A DNA stretch of 61,646 nt from Nocardia xishanensis NBRC 101358 (GCF_001613365.1 NZ_BDCF01000050.1:1-61646); one strand, 5' to 3'. Shown: positions 1 through 8,712, counted from the stretch's first letter. The notes: generated from the sequence alone by a model not told the origin. A program made the numbers and translations.

Positions 1-1
1 G

Positions 2-931
2 GCGCCGGTGGTGGCCACCCCGTTGCAGACCACCATCCAGCCGGAGGCCGCGACCACGCCCATCGCGAACGTCATCGGCACGCCGACGGGCCCGTCCCCG
101 CTGACGGCTCCCGCGGCCGTGGCTCCCGCGCTGTTCGACCCGCCCGCGCGGCCGACCCCCGGCCCGACGTCGGTGACCGACACCCCGAAGCCCACCGACA
201 TCTACCCCGGGACCACCGCGCCCGGCGTGCCGACCACGATCACCAAAACGGTGCCGACCCCGAATGTTCCGACGCCGACCAAGCCGGACACCGGCACGCT
301 GCCGACTTTGGAACCGGGCGTCACCAAGCCGCCGGTCGTGCCTACGCCCGGCGCTGGCACGGACGTGACCACCAAGACGCCCGGCGTGACCGTCACGCCG
401 CGGCCGTCCACCCCGGACGACGACGTCACCATCCCGGGCGGCGGCACCACCGGAACCACGGGCGGCACCACCGGAACCACGGGCGGCAGCACGGGAACCA
501 CGGGCGGCCACACCGGAACCGACACCGGCGGCACCACGCGCCCCGGTTCCGGCGTCGACACCACGTACCCGACCGGCGGCCAGACGACGCCCGAGGTCCC
601 CACGGTCTCGGTGCCGAGCCAACCCCCGACGCACGACATCCCGACGCAGGCGCCTACTGTGCCTTCGGTCGACATCGACGTGCCGACCGCATCGGTACCG
701 ACCGTCGCTCCGGTCGTGCCGACCCCGGTCGTACCGGCCAAGCCGCCGGTCGTGGTCGAACCGCCGAAGACCCGCCCGATCAGCGACGAGCTGGATCACG
801 GGAGCTACCACCACACGGTCGCGGCGATGCCGATCGACCACGTCGGACTGGACGCGGGGCTGCTGCCGGGGGCCACCCTCATGACCGAGACGCACCATGC
901 TGTCGCCGGACCGGATATGACGCTGGTCTGA
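2..931 (+). CDS. C-terminal part of a Pro/Thr-rich surface-type protein (5' partial)
   Basis: The reading frame is open to the left edge, so the true start lies outside the window; the first GTG in frame is at 8. The visible part is almost entirely low complexity, rich in Pro, Thr, Val and Gly, with a Gly-Thr repeat near residues 145-175. The last 60 residues (with SDELDHGSYHHTV) are more normal in composition. No catalytic motif is visible. The composition suggests an exported or extracellular tail. It lies 67 nt upstream of the IniA-like GTPase, a position that iniB holds in mycobacteria, and the missing front part could resemble the Hsp70-like protein at 15124. That comparison is inference from position and composition only. 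Confidence 0.6.
   Translation, partial: APVVATPLQTTIQPEAATTPIANVIGTPTGPSPLTAPAAVAPALFDPPARPTPGPTSVTDTPKPTDIYPGTTAPGVPTTITKTVPTPNVPTPTKPDTGTLPTLEPGVTKPPVVPTPGAGTDVTTKTPGVTVTPRPSTPDDDVTIPGGGTTGTTGGTTGTTGGSTGTTGGHTGTDTGGTTRPGSGVDTTYPTGGQTTPEVPTVSVPSQPPTHDIPTQAPTVPSVDIDVPTASVPTVAPVVPTPVVPAKPPVVVEPPKTRPISDELDHGSYHHTVAAMPIDHVGLDAGLLPGATLMTETHHAVAGPDMTLV
440..520 (+). repeat. 21-bp tandem repeat in the Pro/Thr-rich gene
   Basis: Three 21-bp units (440-460, 461-481, 482-502) and a partial fourth (503-520) repeat GGCGGCACCACCGGAACCAC with few changes. They encode a GGTTGTT-type peptide repeat in frame, so copy number can change without a frameshift. Confidence 0.8.
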
Positions 932-998
932 CCCGGATCGACCGGGGGAGCACGCCCGTCGCACGGTCGAGCGCGAACACGAGAAGTTAGGAGGAGGC

Positions 999-2789
999 TT
1001 GTCTGCCGCAGCCGGGCTGGAGGCCGCGACGGTGAAACATCCGGACGCGATGGCGCCGCTCATCCGGGTACTGGACGAACTGCGGGAGATGGCCAGATCC
1101 GCGGGCCGCGACGATCTCGGCGGTCGGCTGAGCATGGTCCGTGCCAGGGTCGGTGATCCCAGGGTCCGTCTGGTCGTCGTCGGCGACCCGAAGAACGGCA
1201 TGAGCACGCTGGTGAACAGCCTGGTCGGAGCGCAGGTGAGCGCCACCGACTCCGCGCTGAGCGCACCGGTCATCGTGGAGTACGGCCCGGAGTCGAGCGC
1301 CACGCTGGTCAAGTCGACCGGCCCCGGTCGCACCGAGCGCCAGCCGGTGGATCCGCTGAATCCGGGTCCGGCCCTTGCCGCGCACGGCGTGATCCGCGCC
1401 GAGTTCACCGAGCCGAGCTCGCTGCTCGCCGACGGCATCGTCTTGATGGACGCGCCGGGCGCGGGCGACGAGCACACCCGGTGGTCGATGATCGCCGCCG
1501 CCGACGCGGTGCTCTACGTGGCCGAGGCCTCGGCCGAGCTGACCCCCGCCCAGTTGGAGTACCTACAACGGGTGCAGCAGCTCTGTCCGACGGTCGTCTG
1601 CGTGCTCAACAAGATCGACATCTATCCGCACTGGTCGCACGTGCAGCAGCGCAACCGCGATCTGCTGGACGCGGCCGGTCTCGGGTTCGCGGTGGCGCCG
1701 GTCTCGGCGCTGCTGCACCGGCAGGCGGGCAACTACCAGCGCGATATCGAGTCCGGGGTGCCGCAGCTGGTCGATCACCTGCGCGACTACGTGGTGGCGC
1801 GCGCCGACGCGGTGGCCCGCGACGCGGCCCTGCGCGACATCCGTTTGGTGGCCGACCATCTCGCGGTCACCCTGTACACCGAGGCCGAGGCGCTGCGCGA
1901 TCCGCGCCGCCGCGCCCAGATCACCCAGCAGCTGCTCGCGGCCCGCGAGGAGGCCGATCAGCTCCGTCAGCGCACTGCCAACTGGCAGGTCACCCTGGCC
2001 GACGGCGCGGCCGAACTGATGGCCGATATCGAGCACGACCTGCGCCACCGGCTGCGCAGCCTGGTGCGCGACGCCGAGGCGGAGATCGCCCAGACCGATC
2101 CGGCGCGCGGCTGGAAGGACTTCGGCGCCGACCTGGACGCCCGCATCTGCGAAGCCGTCGAGGAGAACTTCGTCATGGCGCACTACCGCGCGGTCGAGCT
2201 GTGCGACCAGGTGGCCGCGAAGTTCCCCGCCGACAACCGGACTCCGCCGCTGCCCGATCTGCGGCTGAGCAATCCGGGCGAGGTGCTGGAGGCGGTGGCG
2301 CCGATGGAGTCGCTGGAGAGCGCGAAAGCCAGTGTGACCCAACAGGTTCTGTCGGGTCTCCGGGGTTCTTACGGCGGCATCCTGATGGTCGGTCTCGCCA
2401 CCAGCCTGCTCGGCATGTCGCTGGTCAACTGGTATTCGGCGGGCGCGGGCGTGTTGCTCGGCGTCAACGCGATCTGGGACGACCGCAAGAACCGGCAGCT
2501 GCGCCGGCGCGCCGAGGCCAAGGTGGCGGTGGCCAGGCTGATGGACGACGTGATCTTCCAGGTGAGCAAGGAATCTCGAAACCGGTTGCGCGCCATGCAG
2601 CGGACGCTGCGGGATCACTTCACCGACATCGCCACCGACGCGCTACGCACCACCGACGAGGCGCTGCGCGTCGCGGAGGACGCCTACGGCAAGTACGGCG
2701 ACCGGCGCGAGGACCGCATCGCCGAACTCGACGCCAACCTGGGCAAGCTGCGGGCCGTCCGCGACCACGCCGACTCACTCGCCGCGTAA
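999..2789 (+). CDS. iniA: IniA-like dynamin-family GTPase
   Basis: Membrane-remodelling dynamin-like GTPase, 596 residues, resembling mycobacterial IniA over its length by recall (the DPxVRxVV strand before the P-loop, the NWQVTLADG helix, the SYGGILMVGL membrane hairpin). G3 is DAPG at 151-154 and G4 is NKID at 204-207. The P-loop reads GDPKNGMS at 62-69, so the lysine that normally contacts the phosphates is Met68. A hydrophobic hairpin at about 445-490 would serve as the membrane paddle, and coiled helices follow. The TTG start at 999 sits 4 nt after an AGGAGG; GTG 1032 and ATG 1050 are alternatives. No iniC homologue follows. In mycobacteria the ini genes respond to cell-wall stress; that role here is inferred. 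Confidence 0.82.
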   Translation: MSAAAGLEAATVKHPDAMAPLIRVLDELREMARSAGRDDLGGRLSMVRARVGDPRVRLVVVGDPKNGMSTLVNSLVGAQVSATDSALSAPVIVEYGPESSATLVKSTGPGRTERQPVDPLNPGPALAAHGVIRAEFTEPSSLLADGIVLMDAPGAGDEHTRWSMIAAADAVLYVAEASAELTPAQLEYLQRVQQLCPTVVCVLNKIDIYPHWSHVQQRNRDLLDAAGLGFAVAPVSALLHRQAGNYQRDIESGVPQLVDHLRDYVVARADAVARDAALRDIRLVADHLAVTLYTEAEALRDPRRRAQITQQLLAAREEADQLRQRTANWQVTLADGAAELMADIEHDLRHRLRSLVRDAEAEIAQTDPARGWKDFGADLDARICEAVEENFVMAHYRAVELCDQVAAKFPADNRTPPLPDLRLSNPGEVLEAVAPMESLESAKASVTQQVLSGLRGSYGGILMVGLATSLLGMSLVNWYSAGAGVLLGVNAIWDDRKNRQLRRRAEAKVAVARLMDDVIFQVSKESRNRLRAMQRTLRDHFTDIATDALRTTDEALRVAEDAYGKYGDRREDRIAELDANLGKLRAVRDHADSLAA

Positions 2790-2803
2790 CCGGCGGGGAT
2801 GCC

Positions 2804-4792
2804 TCAGACAGGACTGATCGGCGGGGAGTGCGCGGGCTGGAACTGACCGGCCTCGCGCTGCGCCTCGGCCCTGATCACGTGGGTGACCGCGTTGATCAGC
2901 GCCAGATGGGTGAACGCCTGCGGGTAGTTGCCCAAATGCCGTCCGCTGCGCGGGTCGATTTCCTCCGCGTAGAGCCGCAGCGGGCTGGCGAAGCCGAGCA
3001 GGCGCTCGCATAGGTGCCTCGCCCGCTGGAGTTCGCCGATCTCGACCAGCGCGGAGACCAGCCAGAACGAGCAGATGGTGAAGGTGCCCTCCTCACCGGT
3101 GAGTCCATCGTCGGTGGTCTCGGTGCGGTAGCGAAGGACGAGCCCGTTCTCGGTGAGCCGGTCGGCGATGGCGAGCACGGTGGCGCGCACCCGGTGGTCG
3201 TCGGGCGGCAGGAAACGGGTCAGCACCACTAGCAGCAGCGAGGCGTCCAGGGTGTCCCCGCCGTAGACCTGGGTGAAGACGCCCTCGCTGGACACCCCGT
3301 TGTCGAGGACGTCGTCCCTGATCTCCTCGGCGATCGTGTACCACTCGGAGGCGCGCTGGAACTGGCCGTGCAGTTCGGCCAGTTTGGCGCCGCGATCCAG
3401 CGCGACCCAGCACATCACCTTCGACGAGGTGAAGTGCTGCGGTTCGCCGCGCACCTCCCAGATGCCGCGGTCTGGCTCGCGCCAGTGCGTGATGGCGGCG
3501 TTCACCTGCCGCTCCAGCAGCGGCCAGAGCGTCTCGGGAACCTGCTGGCGCGACTTCACGTGCAAGTACACCGCGTCGAGCATGGTGCCCCAGATGTCGT
3601 GCTGGTTCTGGTTGTAGGCGCCGTTGCCGATGCGCACGGGCTGGGCGCCGTCGTAGCCCTTCAGGTGCTCCAGCTCGCTCTCGACCAGATCGCGTTCTCC
3701 GCCTATGCCGTAGAGCACTTGCAGCGGAACGGGTTCGCCGTTGTCGCCGGTGGTCGCGTCGTTGAGGAAGCAGAAGAAGTCGTCGGCCTCGCGGTCGAGT
3801 CCCAGGGTGTACAGGCCCCACAGGGCGAAACTGGAGTCGCGCACCCAGCTGAAGCGGTAGTCCCAATTGCGTTCGCCACCAGGTGTTTCCGGCAGCGATG
3901 TGGTGGCCGCCGCCATCAGCGCGCCGGTCGGCGCATAGGTCAGGCCCTTGAGCGTCAACGCGCTGCGCTGTAAGTAGTTGCGCCACGGGTGATCCGGGAA
4001 CTTGCCGAGGGTGATCCACTGCCGCCAGCACTCGGTGGTCATCCACATCTTCTCCGCGGCGTCCTCGAATGTCTTGGGCGCGGGCAGATCCGACCAGGTG
4101 AGCGCGACGAAGATCTGGTCGCCCTCGCGCATCCTGGTGCGCGCCCTGGCCTCGCGCCCTTCGAGCCCGAGGCGCAGATCGGTGGTGAGTACCAGGGTCG
4201 GGCCCGCGCTGGGATCGGTGCTGCACACCGCGGTGGCCTCCTCGTAGACCTTGCCCGTGTACTCCCAGCGCGCGGTGGAGCGGTGGTAGTCGAAGGCCGG
4301 TTCGCAGCTCATCTCCAGCTCTACCGTGCCGTTCACGCATTTCACGGTGCGCAACAGCATGTGCTCGGCGTCCCAGTCCATCGGGGTGCGCCGATGGGTC
4401 TTGCTGCGCTGGACGTTGTTGTGCCACGGCCCGAGCACCAGCGCGTCGCGCACGATGAGCCAGCCGGTGTCGGTCTGCCAGGTGGTCTCCAGGATCATGC
4501 CGCCGGGCAGGTAGCGGCGCGCGGCGGGCACGTTGACGCCGTACGGGCCGATCCGGAAATGCCCGGCGCTGCGATCCAGCATCGCGCCGAAAACGCTGGG
4601 GGAGTCCGGCCGCGGCACACACATCCACTCGACAGCGCCGTGGCTCGAGATCAGGCAGCTGGTCTCGCAGTCGGACAGGAAGGCGTAGTCGTCGATGGGG
4701 GGATGGGCGCCGCGATGCCTCGATTGGGTTAGCGCGCTGAGCACGGGCAGATCGTCGGGCTGTCGAATTGTCAGATCATCCGTTGACGCCAT
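2804..4792 (-). CDS. Glycoside hydrolase family 15 protein (trehalase/glucoamylase type)
   Basis: Probable inverting alpha-glucosidase of GH15, 662 residues from ATG 4792. The N-terminal super-sandwich domain begins with IDDYAFLSDCETSCLI. The (alpha/alpha)6 barrel carries GGERNWDYRFSWVRD (about 305-320), the general-acid segment GIWEVRGEPQHF (about 440) and the base segment EEGTFTICSFWL (about 560). Length and motifs match the cytosolic trehalase of mycobacteria, which sits close to the subI-cysTWA block there too, so trehalose is the favoured substrate; glucoamylase activity cannot be excluded from sequence. A longer frame reaches 4828, but ATG 4792 fits better and has a CATTAT-like -10 just upstream on the minus strand. 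It ends 14 nt from the convergent iniA stop. Confidence 0.88.
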   Translation of the reverse strand: MASTDDLTIRQPDDLPVLSALTQSRHRGAHPPIDDYAFLSDCETSCLISSHGAVEWMCVPRPDSPSVFGAMLDRSAGHFRIGPYGVNVPAARRYLPGGMILETTWQTDTGWLIVRDALVLGPWHNNVQRSKTHRRTPMDWDAEHMLLRTVKCVNGTVELEMSCEPAFDYHRSTARWEYTGKVYEEATAVCSTDPSAGPTLVLTTDLRLGLEGREARARTRMREGDQIFVALTWSDLPAPKTFEDAAEKMWMTTECWRQWITLGKFPDHPWRNYLQRSALTLKGLTYAPTGALMAAATTSLPETPGGERNWDYRFSWVRDSSFALWGLYTLGLDREADDFFCFLNDATTGDNGEPVPLQVLYGIGGERDLVESELEHLKGYDGAQPVRIGNGAYNQNQHDIWGTMLDAVYLHVKSRQQVPETLWPLLERQVNAAITHWREPDRGIWEVRGEPQHFTSSKVMCWVALDRGAKLAELHGQFQRASEWYTIAEEIRDDVLDNGVSSEGVFTQVYGGDTLDASLLLVVLTRFLPPDDHRVRATVLAIADRLTENGLVLRYRTETTDDGLTGEEGTFTICSFWLVSALVEIGELQRARHLCERLLGFASPLRLYAEEIDPRSGRHLGNYPQAFTHLALINAVTHVIRAEAQREAGQFQPAHSPPISPV

Positions 4793-4862
4793 ACCCCATA
4801 ATGTGTGCCGTCCATGCCCGCCGTCCACCGAATGCGCCGGTCGGTTGCTCAGGTTGGGCCAG

Positions 4863-4868
4863 TAGGCT
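4863..4868 (+). promoter_or_regulatory. -10 box TAGGCT of a leaderless gene
   Basis: TAGGCT lies 7 nt before GTG 4876, the spacing expected when transcription starts at the first base of the start codon. Confidence 0.5.
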
Positions 4869-4875
4869 GGTGTAC

Positions 4876-5154
4876 GTGCATCGCGTTGCAGGTTGGTGGG
4901 ACGGTTTCGAGCTGTGGGTCGCGGGGTTGCCGTTCATCCCGCAGTTCCTCGTTGTGCTCGTCGGCATGGTTCCGGTGAGCTTCGCCATCGCGTACCTGCT
5001 CGACCGCGCGCTGCGTTCCGCGCTGCAGCTGCTCGGCCGCGACCGCGCCGCCGAACTCACCGTCGCCGACGCCGCGATCCTCGCCGAGCCGTCCCCGGTC
5101 CTGATCGAGGACCGCACGGCAGGCCGCAGCCCCGTTCAGACCGGAGCACGTTGA
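4876..5154 (+). CDS. Small membrane protein of unknown function
   Basis: About 92 residues. It starts VHRVAGWWDGFELWVAGLPF and has one clear membrane segment, FLVVLVGMVPVSFAIAYLL, followed by a charged Ala-rich tail. GTG 4876 is chosen because it lies 7 nt after a TAGGCT -10 box; GTG 4870 is in frame too. The stop overlaps the ATG of the next small membrane peptide, so the two are probably cotranscribed. It is divergent from the GH15 gene. I do not recognise a named family. Confidence 0.6.
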   Translation: MHRVAGWWDGFELWVAGLPFIPQFLVVLVGMVPVSFAIAYLLDRALRSALQLLGRDRAAELTVADAAILAEPSPVLIEDRTAGRSPVQTGAR

Positions 5155-5231
5155 TGCCACGCTCCCGGGTCCAGCTGGCCCTGCTCGCCCTGCTCGTCCT
5201 CGTCGTCATCGCCTGGTTCCTCACCCGCTGA
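5154..5231 (+). CDS. 25-residue single-span membrane peptide
   Basis: The ORF encodes MPRSRVQLALLALLVLVVIA followed by WFLTR: a basic N-terminus, one hydrophobic helix and a charged end. Its ATG overlaps the preceding stop by one base (TGATG), a pattern typical of translational coupling. A strong hairpin follows at 5252. It has no known domain; the case rests on coupling, composition and the terminator position. Confidence 0.5.
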   Translation: MPRSRVQLALLALLVLVVIAWFLTR

Positions 5232-5251
5232 ACCGCCGGCGCGGGCTTGCG

Positions 5252-5285
5252 ACGCCTCGCAGGTCCTCCGAGACCCGCGAGGCGT
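5252..5285. terminator. Bidirectional hairpin between convergent genes
   Basis: ACGCCTCGC at 5252-5260 pairs perfectly with GCGAGGCGT at 5277-5285; the loop holds a further GGTC/GACC pair. It separates the small membrane peptide from the convergent M48 protease gene. Confidence 0.65.
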
Positions 5286-5300
5286 GCACGGTATGCGGGC

Positions 5301-6362
5301 TCAGTTAGCTCCGTCGCCGTTGCGCCAGTCGGAGAGCCGCTTGCCGAGCGTGGAGATGGTCTCGCCGACCTCTTGGCCGACGGTGCCGATCGTCGCGCCC
5401 ACGTCGCGGCCGAGGTTGCGCACGGTGCGGACCAGCGGGTCCTCCGACTGGTCGAAGTTCTGCCGGTAGGTGCGCGCCGCCTCCTTGATCTCCTCGCCGA
5501 TGCTGGTGTTCTTGTCGTGCGCGCGGCGCGGATAGTCGCCCGCGAGCACCCGGTTGTAGTCGCCGCTCTCGATCCAGCGCCGCAGTTCGGCGGCGCGCAA
5601 CACCGAGAACGGGTGCGACTGCAACTCCAGATTCAGCAGCTTGAGGACGCCGTCGCGCAGATCGCCCGCGCGCTGGTAGTCGTCCGCCTGGGCCAGGAAC
5701 GCGCCGTGGTTCATCTCGTGCACGCACGCGCCGCCTGCGGTCTTCATGTGCACCCGCACCGACGCCTCCACGTCCTGGCCGCAGAGCAGTCCCGCCCGGT
5801 CGCCCGACAGCTCGGACTTGCGGCTCCACTCCATCAGCGCGGCCACGATGGCGCGCAGCGCCCAGCCGCCGACCGGCATCCAGCCGACGCTCGCCGTGAG
5901 CCGCAGCAGATGCATGAGCATCGTGCGGTAGACCGCGTGCCCGGACAGCGCGTGCCCGAGCTCGTGGCCGACCACGAACCGCAGCTCCTCGGTGTCCATC
6001 AGGTCGACCAGTGCGGTGGTCAGCACGATGAACGGCCGGTCCATGCCGATGGTGAAGGCGTTAACGTGCGGGCTCTGCAGCACGAACATCTCCGGGGTGA
6101 TCGGCGCGTCGAGGATGTCGACGCAGTCCGCGCGCAAGTCGTGCAGCGTGCGGAACTGGCGTTCGTCGACGCGGACGGCTGTCGCCAGGTAGAGCAGCCG
6201 GTGCTGGCGTTCTTGCAGCAAACCGGAGAGCGTGCGCAACACCGTGTCGAATCCGGTCAGCGAGCGCAGCGCCACCAGGGCGGTGCGGTCGGCGGGATGT
6301 TCCCACGCGCGAGTGCTGATGCCGGGCAAACGCGTGCGGACCCGATCCGGACTGATCGTCAT
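5301..6362 (-). CDS. M48-family zinc metalloprotease
   Basis: Zinc-dependent peptidase of the HtpX/Ste24 superfamily, 353 residues. The zinc motif HELGH is at 133-137 inside VVGHELGHALSGHAV, and the third ligand is the Glu in SELSGDRAGLL further on. Unlike HtpX, obvious multiple membrane spans are lacking; weakly hydrophobic stretches flank the zinc site. The C-terminal 60 residues form a charged helical tail. A run of G (AAGGGGGG) lies about 11 nt before ATG 6362. It is a single gene convergent with the small membrane genes. Substrate unknown. Confidence 0.85.
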   Translation of the reverse strand: MTISPDRVRTRLPGISTRAWEHPADRTALVALRSLTGFDTVLRTLSGLLQERQHRLLYLATAVRVDERQFRTLHDLRADCVDILDAPITPEMFVLQSPHVNAFTIGMDRPFIVLTTALVDLMDTEELRFVVGHELGHALSGHAVYRTMLMHLLRLTASVGWMPVGGWALRAIVAALMEWSRKSELSGDRAGLLCGQDVEASVRVHMKTAGGACVHEMNHGAFLAQADDYQRAGDLRDGVLKLLNLELQSHPFSVLRAAELRRWIESGDYNRVLAGDYPRRAHDKNTSIGEEIKEAARTYRQNFDQSEDPLVRTVRNLGRDVGATIGTVGQEVGETISTLGKRLSDWRNGDGAN

Positions 6363-6421
6363 GGGATGAAACCCCCCTTGTTCAGGAACTCTTCGATTCG
6401 AACTCGTGAGCCGTGCTCTGC

Positions 6422-6427
6422 TACAGT
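6422..6427 (+). promoter_or_regulatory. -10 box TACAGT of a candidate leaderless small ORF
   Basis: TACAGT is 6 nt before GTG 6434. An 11-bp palindrome, TTCGATTCGAA at 6392-6402, sits about where the -35 region would be. Confidence 0.45.
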
Positions 6428-6433
6428 CTGCCC

Positions 6434-6523
6434 GTGTCTTCGAGTGCCGTCCCGCAGGTCCGCCATGAATTGGCGTTGATCGCTGTCGGCAACCTCGCGG
6501 TCGCGGACATTCTCTGTCGTTGA
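6434..6523 (+). CDS. Candidate 29-residue leaderless ORF ending in Cys-Arg
   Basis: GTG 6434 lies 6 nt after a TACAGT -10 box and opens a 29-codon frame ending ...VADILCR-stop. The only cysteine is the second-last residue. It lies 212 nt upstream of subI, the first gene of the sulfate transporter operon. Actinobacterial sulfur operons are known to carry short leaderless ORFs with cysteine codons near their end that act as attenuators, but this one has a single Cys and lacks the RRHVDxxR core seen at 30038, so the role is a guess. A TAGACT box at 6559-6564 could start a separate transcript nearer subI. Confidence 0.35.
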   Translation: MSSSAVPQVRHELALIAVGNLAVADILCR

Positions 6524-6735
6524 TCGGTGACCGGGCACGTCTGCGCGTCCTTGCCCCGTAGACTGGCGTGCACTTTTTCGCAGACGTCCCCGACCCCCGC
6601 GTTGGCCGTTTTCGGCCGGTAGTCGCGCCACTGCCGCGTCATTCGGCGGCAGGTCTACCCGATCGACACGAATACCACACCGCCACGGTCGATTTCGAGC
6701 CGTGTGATGGTCCGCAGGAAAGGTCCCACCCGACG

Positions 6736-7782
6736 ATGTCTCGCAACACTTGGCTCGCCTCGCGCCGACGCTATGCCGCCGCCGCGCTCACCGCGGTAGC
6801 GGCGGTCGTGCTCACCGCCTGCGGCGGCGGAGCCAGCGACACCGTGGGCGGAGGTGGGGCCGACGGCAGCGGCGGCACCCTGAACCTGTACGCCTACGCT
6901 GTTCCCAAGCCCGGATTCGACAAGGTCGTTCCCGAGTTCAACAAGACCGAGACCGGCAAGGGCGTGCAGATCCAGCCGTCCTACGGCGCCTCCGGTGACC
7001 AGTCCCGCAAGGTCAAGGACGGCGCCGAGGCCGACGTCGTGAACTTCTCCGTGGAGCCCGACATCACCCGCCTGGTCGACGCGGGCCTGGTCGACGCGAA
7101 CTGGAATGCCGACGCCAACAAGGGAATTCCGTTCGGCTCGGTCGTCGCGATCGTGGTCCGCAAGGGTAACCCCAAGGGCATCAAGGACTGGGACGACCTG
7201 CTGAAGCCGGGCGTCGAGGTGGTCACGCCCAACCCGTTCAGCTCCGGCTCGGCCAAGTGGAACCTGCTCGCCCCGTACGCGGCGAAGTCCGACGGCGGCA
7301 AGAACCCGCAGGCGGGCCTGGACTACCTGAGCCAGCTGGTTTCCAAGGAGCACATCAAGGTGCAGCCCAAGTCGGGCCGCGAAGCCACCGAGACCTTCCT
7401 GCAGGGCACCGGTGACGTGCTGCTGAGCTACGAGAACGAGGCCATCTTCTCCGAACGCAAGGGCGACCCGATCGAGCACATCATCCCGCCGACCACCTTC
7501 AAGATCGAGAACCCGGTCGCGGTGCTGAAGAACAGCAAGAACCCGGAGAAGGCCGTCGCCTTCCGCGACTTCCTGTTCACCCCGGCCGGTCAGAAGGCCT
7601 GGGCCGAGGCCGGTTTCCGTCCGGTCGACCCGAAGGTCGCCACCGACTTCGCCAAGGACTTCCCGACCCCGCAGAAGCTGTGGACGATCACCGACCTCGG
7701 CGGCTGGAAGGTCGTGGACAAGGAGTTGTTCGCCCCGAACACCGGCAGCGTCGCCGTCATCTACGACAACGCCACCAAGTAG
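6736..7782 (+). CDS. subI: Sulfate ABC transporter substrate-binding lipoprotein
   Basis: Extracytoplasmic receptor that binds sulfate and delivers it to CysT/CysW. 348 residues. A lipoprotein signal peptide ends in the lipobox LTAC, giving a lipidated Cys near residue 29. The mature part shows the sulfate-binding family pattern: DQSRKVKDGAEADVVNFSVE, VTPNPFSSGSAKWN and TGDVLLSYENEA. ATG 6736 is preceded by AGGAAAGG. The frame is open upstream to a GTG at 6568, but that stretch lacks a signal peptide and is probably leader RNA. It is the first gene of subI-cysT-cysW-cysA. Confidence 0.93.
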   Translation: MSRNTWLASRRRYAAAALTAVAAVVLTACGGGASDTVGGGGADGSGGTLNLYAYAVPKPGFDKVVPEFNKTETGKGVQIQPSYGASGDQSRKVKDGAEADVVNFSVEPDITRLVDAGLVDANWNADANKGIPFGSVVAIVVRKGNPKGIKDWDDLLKPGVEVVTPNPFSSGSAKWNLLAPYAAKSDGGKNPQAGLDYLSQLVSKEHIKVQPKSGREATETFLQGTGDVLLSYENEAIFSERKGDPIEHIIPPTTFKIENPVAVLKNSKNPEKAVAFRDFLFTPAGQKAWAEAGFRPVDPKVATDFAKDFPTPQKLWTITDLGGWKVVDKELFAPNTGSVAVIYDNATK

Positions 7783-7818
7783 CCGGGTGACCCACAGCAC
7801 ACGAGATACTGGACGATT

Positions 7819-8712
7819 GTGACTGACAGCAGTACCGCCGAGACCGGGGCCGCCCCCGGTCTCGGCGTGACCAAGGAAACAGCGCGCCCGCGGCGCTCGC
7901 CGTGGGCGTGGCTGCGGGTCAGTGGCTCGGTGGGCCCGCTCGGCATCGCGACCACGGTGCTGTGGCTGAGCATCATCGTGCTGCTGCCGCTGGCCGCGCT
8001 GACCGTGACCTCCTTCGACGACGGCTGGTCCGGCTTCTGGGAGGCGATCACCGCACCGGCCGCGCTCGACTCGCTGCGCATCACGGTCTTCGTTTCGGTG
8101 ATCGTCGCGCTGGTCAATGTGGTGATGGGCACCCTCATCGCCTGGGTGCTGGTACGCGACGAGTTCCCCGGCAAGGGGATCGTCAACGCGCTGATCGACC
8201 TGCCGTTCGCGCTACCCACCATCGTCGCCAGCATCGTGCTGCTGTCGCTCTACGGCCCGCAGAGTCCGATCGACATCCATCTCAACGCCACCCAGCCCGG
8301 TCTGGTGGTGGCACTGGCCTTCGTCACGCTGCCGTTCGTGGTGCGCTCGGTGCAGCCGGTGCTCATCGAGGCCGACCGCGAGGTCGAGCAGGCCGCGCTC
8401 TCACTGGGCGCGGACAACTGGACCACCTTCCGCCGGATCGTGCTGCCGACGCTGGCGCCCGCGATCATCAGCGGCGGTGGTCTCGCCTTCGCCCGCGCGA
8501 TCGGCGAATACGGTTCGGTCGTGCTGATCGGCGGCGCCATCCCGCGCAAAACGGAGATGGCCTCGCAATACATCCAGAAACAGATCGAGATCGATCGGCC
8601 GGTCAACGCGGCGGCCGTATCGGTGGCGCTGCTGGCGATCTCGTTCGTGACGCTGCTCGTGCTGCGTCTGCTCGCGGACCGCAGCGCGCGTAAGGAGCAG
8701 GCGAGCCGATGA
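7819..8712 (+). CDS. cysT: Sulfate ABC transporter permease CysT
   Basis: Inner-membrane permease subunit, 297 residues, with a charged N-terminal tail of about 30 residues and then six predicted spans. The EAA loop that contacts the ATPase is visible as EQAALSLGADNWTTFRRIVLP. It forms the channel with CysW. The GTG 7819 start has no clear ribosome-binding site but has GATACT 8 nt upstream, so an internal leaderless promoter is possible. It overlaps cysW by 4 nt (ATGA). Confidence 0.93.
   Translation: MTDSSTAETGAAPGLGVTKETARPRRSPWAWLRVSGSVGPLGIATTVLWLSIIVLLPLAALTVTSFDDGWSGFWEAITAPAALDSLRITVFVSVIVALVNVVMGTLIAWVLVRDEFPGKGIVNALIDLPFALPTIVASIVLLSLYGPQSPIDIHLNATQPGLVVALAFVTLPFVVRSVQPVLIEADREVEQAALSLGADNWTTFRRIVLPTLAPAIISGGGLAFARAIGEYGSVVLIGGAIPRKTEMASQYIQKQIEIDRPVNAAAVSVALLAISFVTLLVLRLLADRSARKEQASR

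Noticed and set aside
202..741. Open frame of 179 codons on the minus strand
   Set aside because: It is antisense to the repetitive Pro/Thr-rich gene and mirrors its repeats; GC-rich repeats give open antisense frames by composition.
4893..5151. Longer frame in the phase of the 25-residue membrane peptide
   Set aside because: It overlaps the upstream membrane gene out of phase and is Arg/Pro/Ala-rich; only the part after ATG 5154 looks like protein.
6359..6642. Two minus-strand frames of 73-90 codons upstream of the M48 protease
   Set aside because: No homology recognised, no ribosome-binding site, and they oppose the better-supported subI leader region.
6568..6735. In-frame extension upstream of subI
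   Set aside because: It would put about 56 hydrophilic residues before a lipoprotein signal peptide, which is not compatible with export; probably leader RNA.
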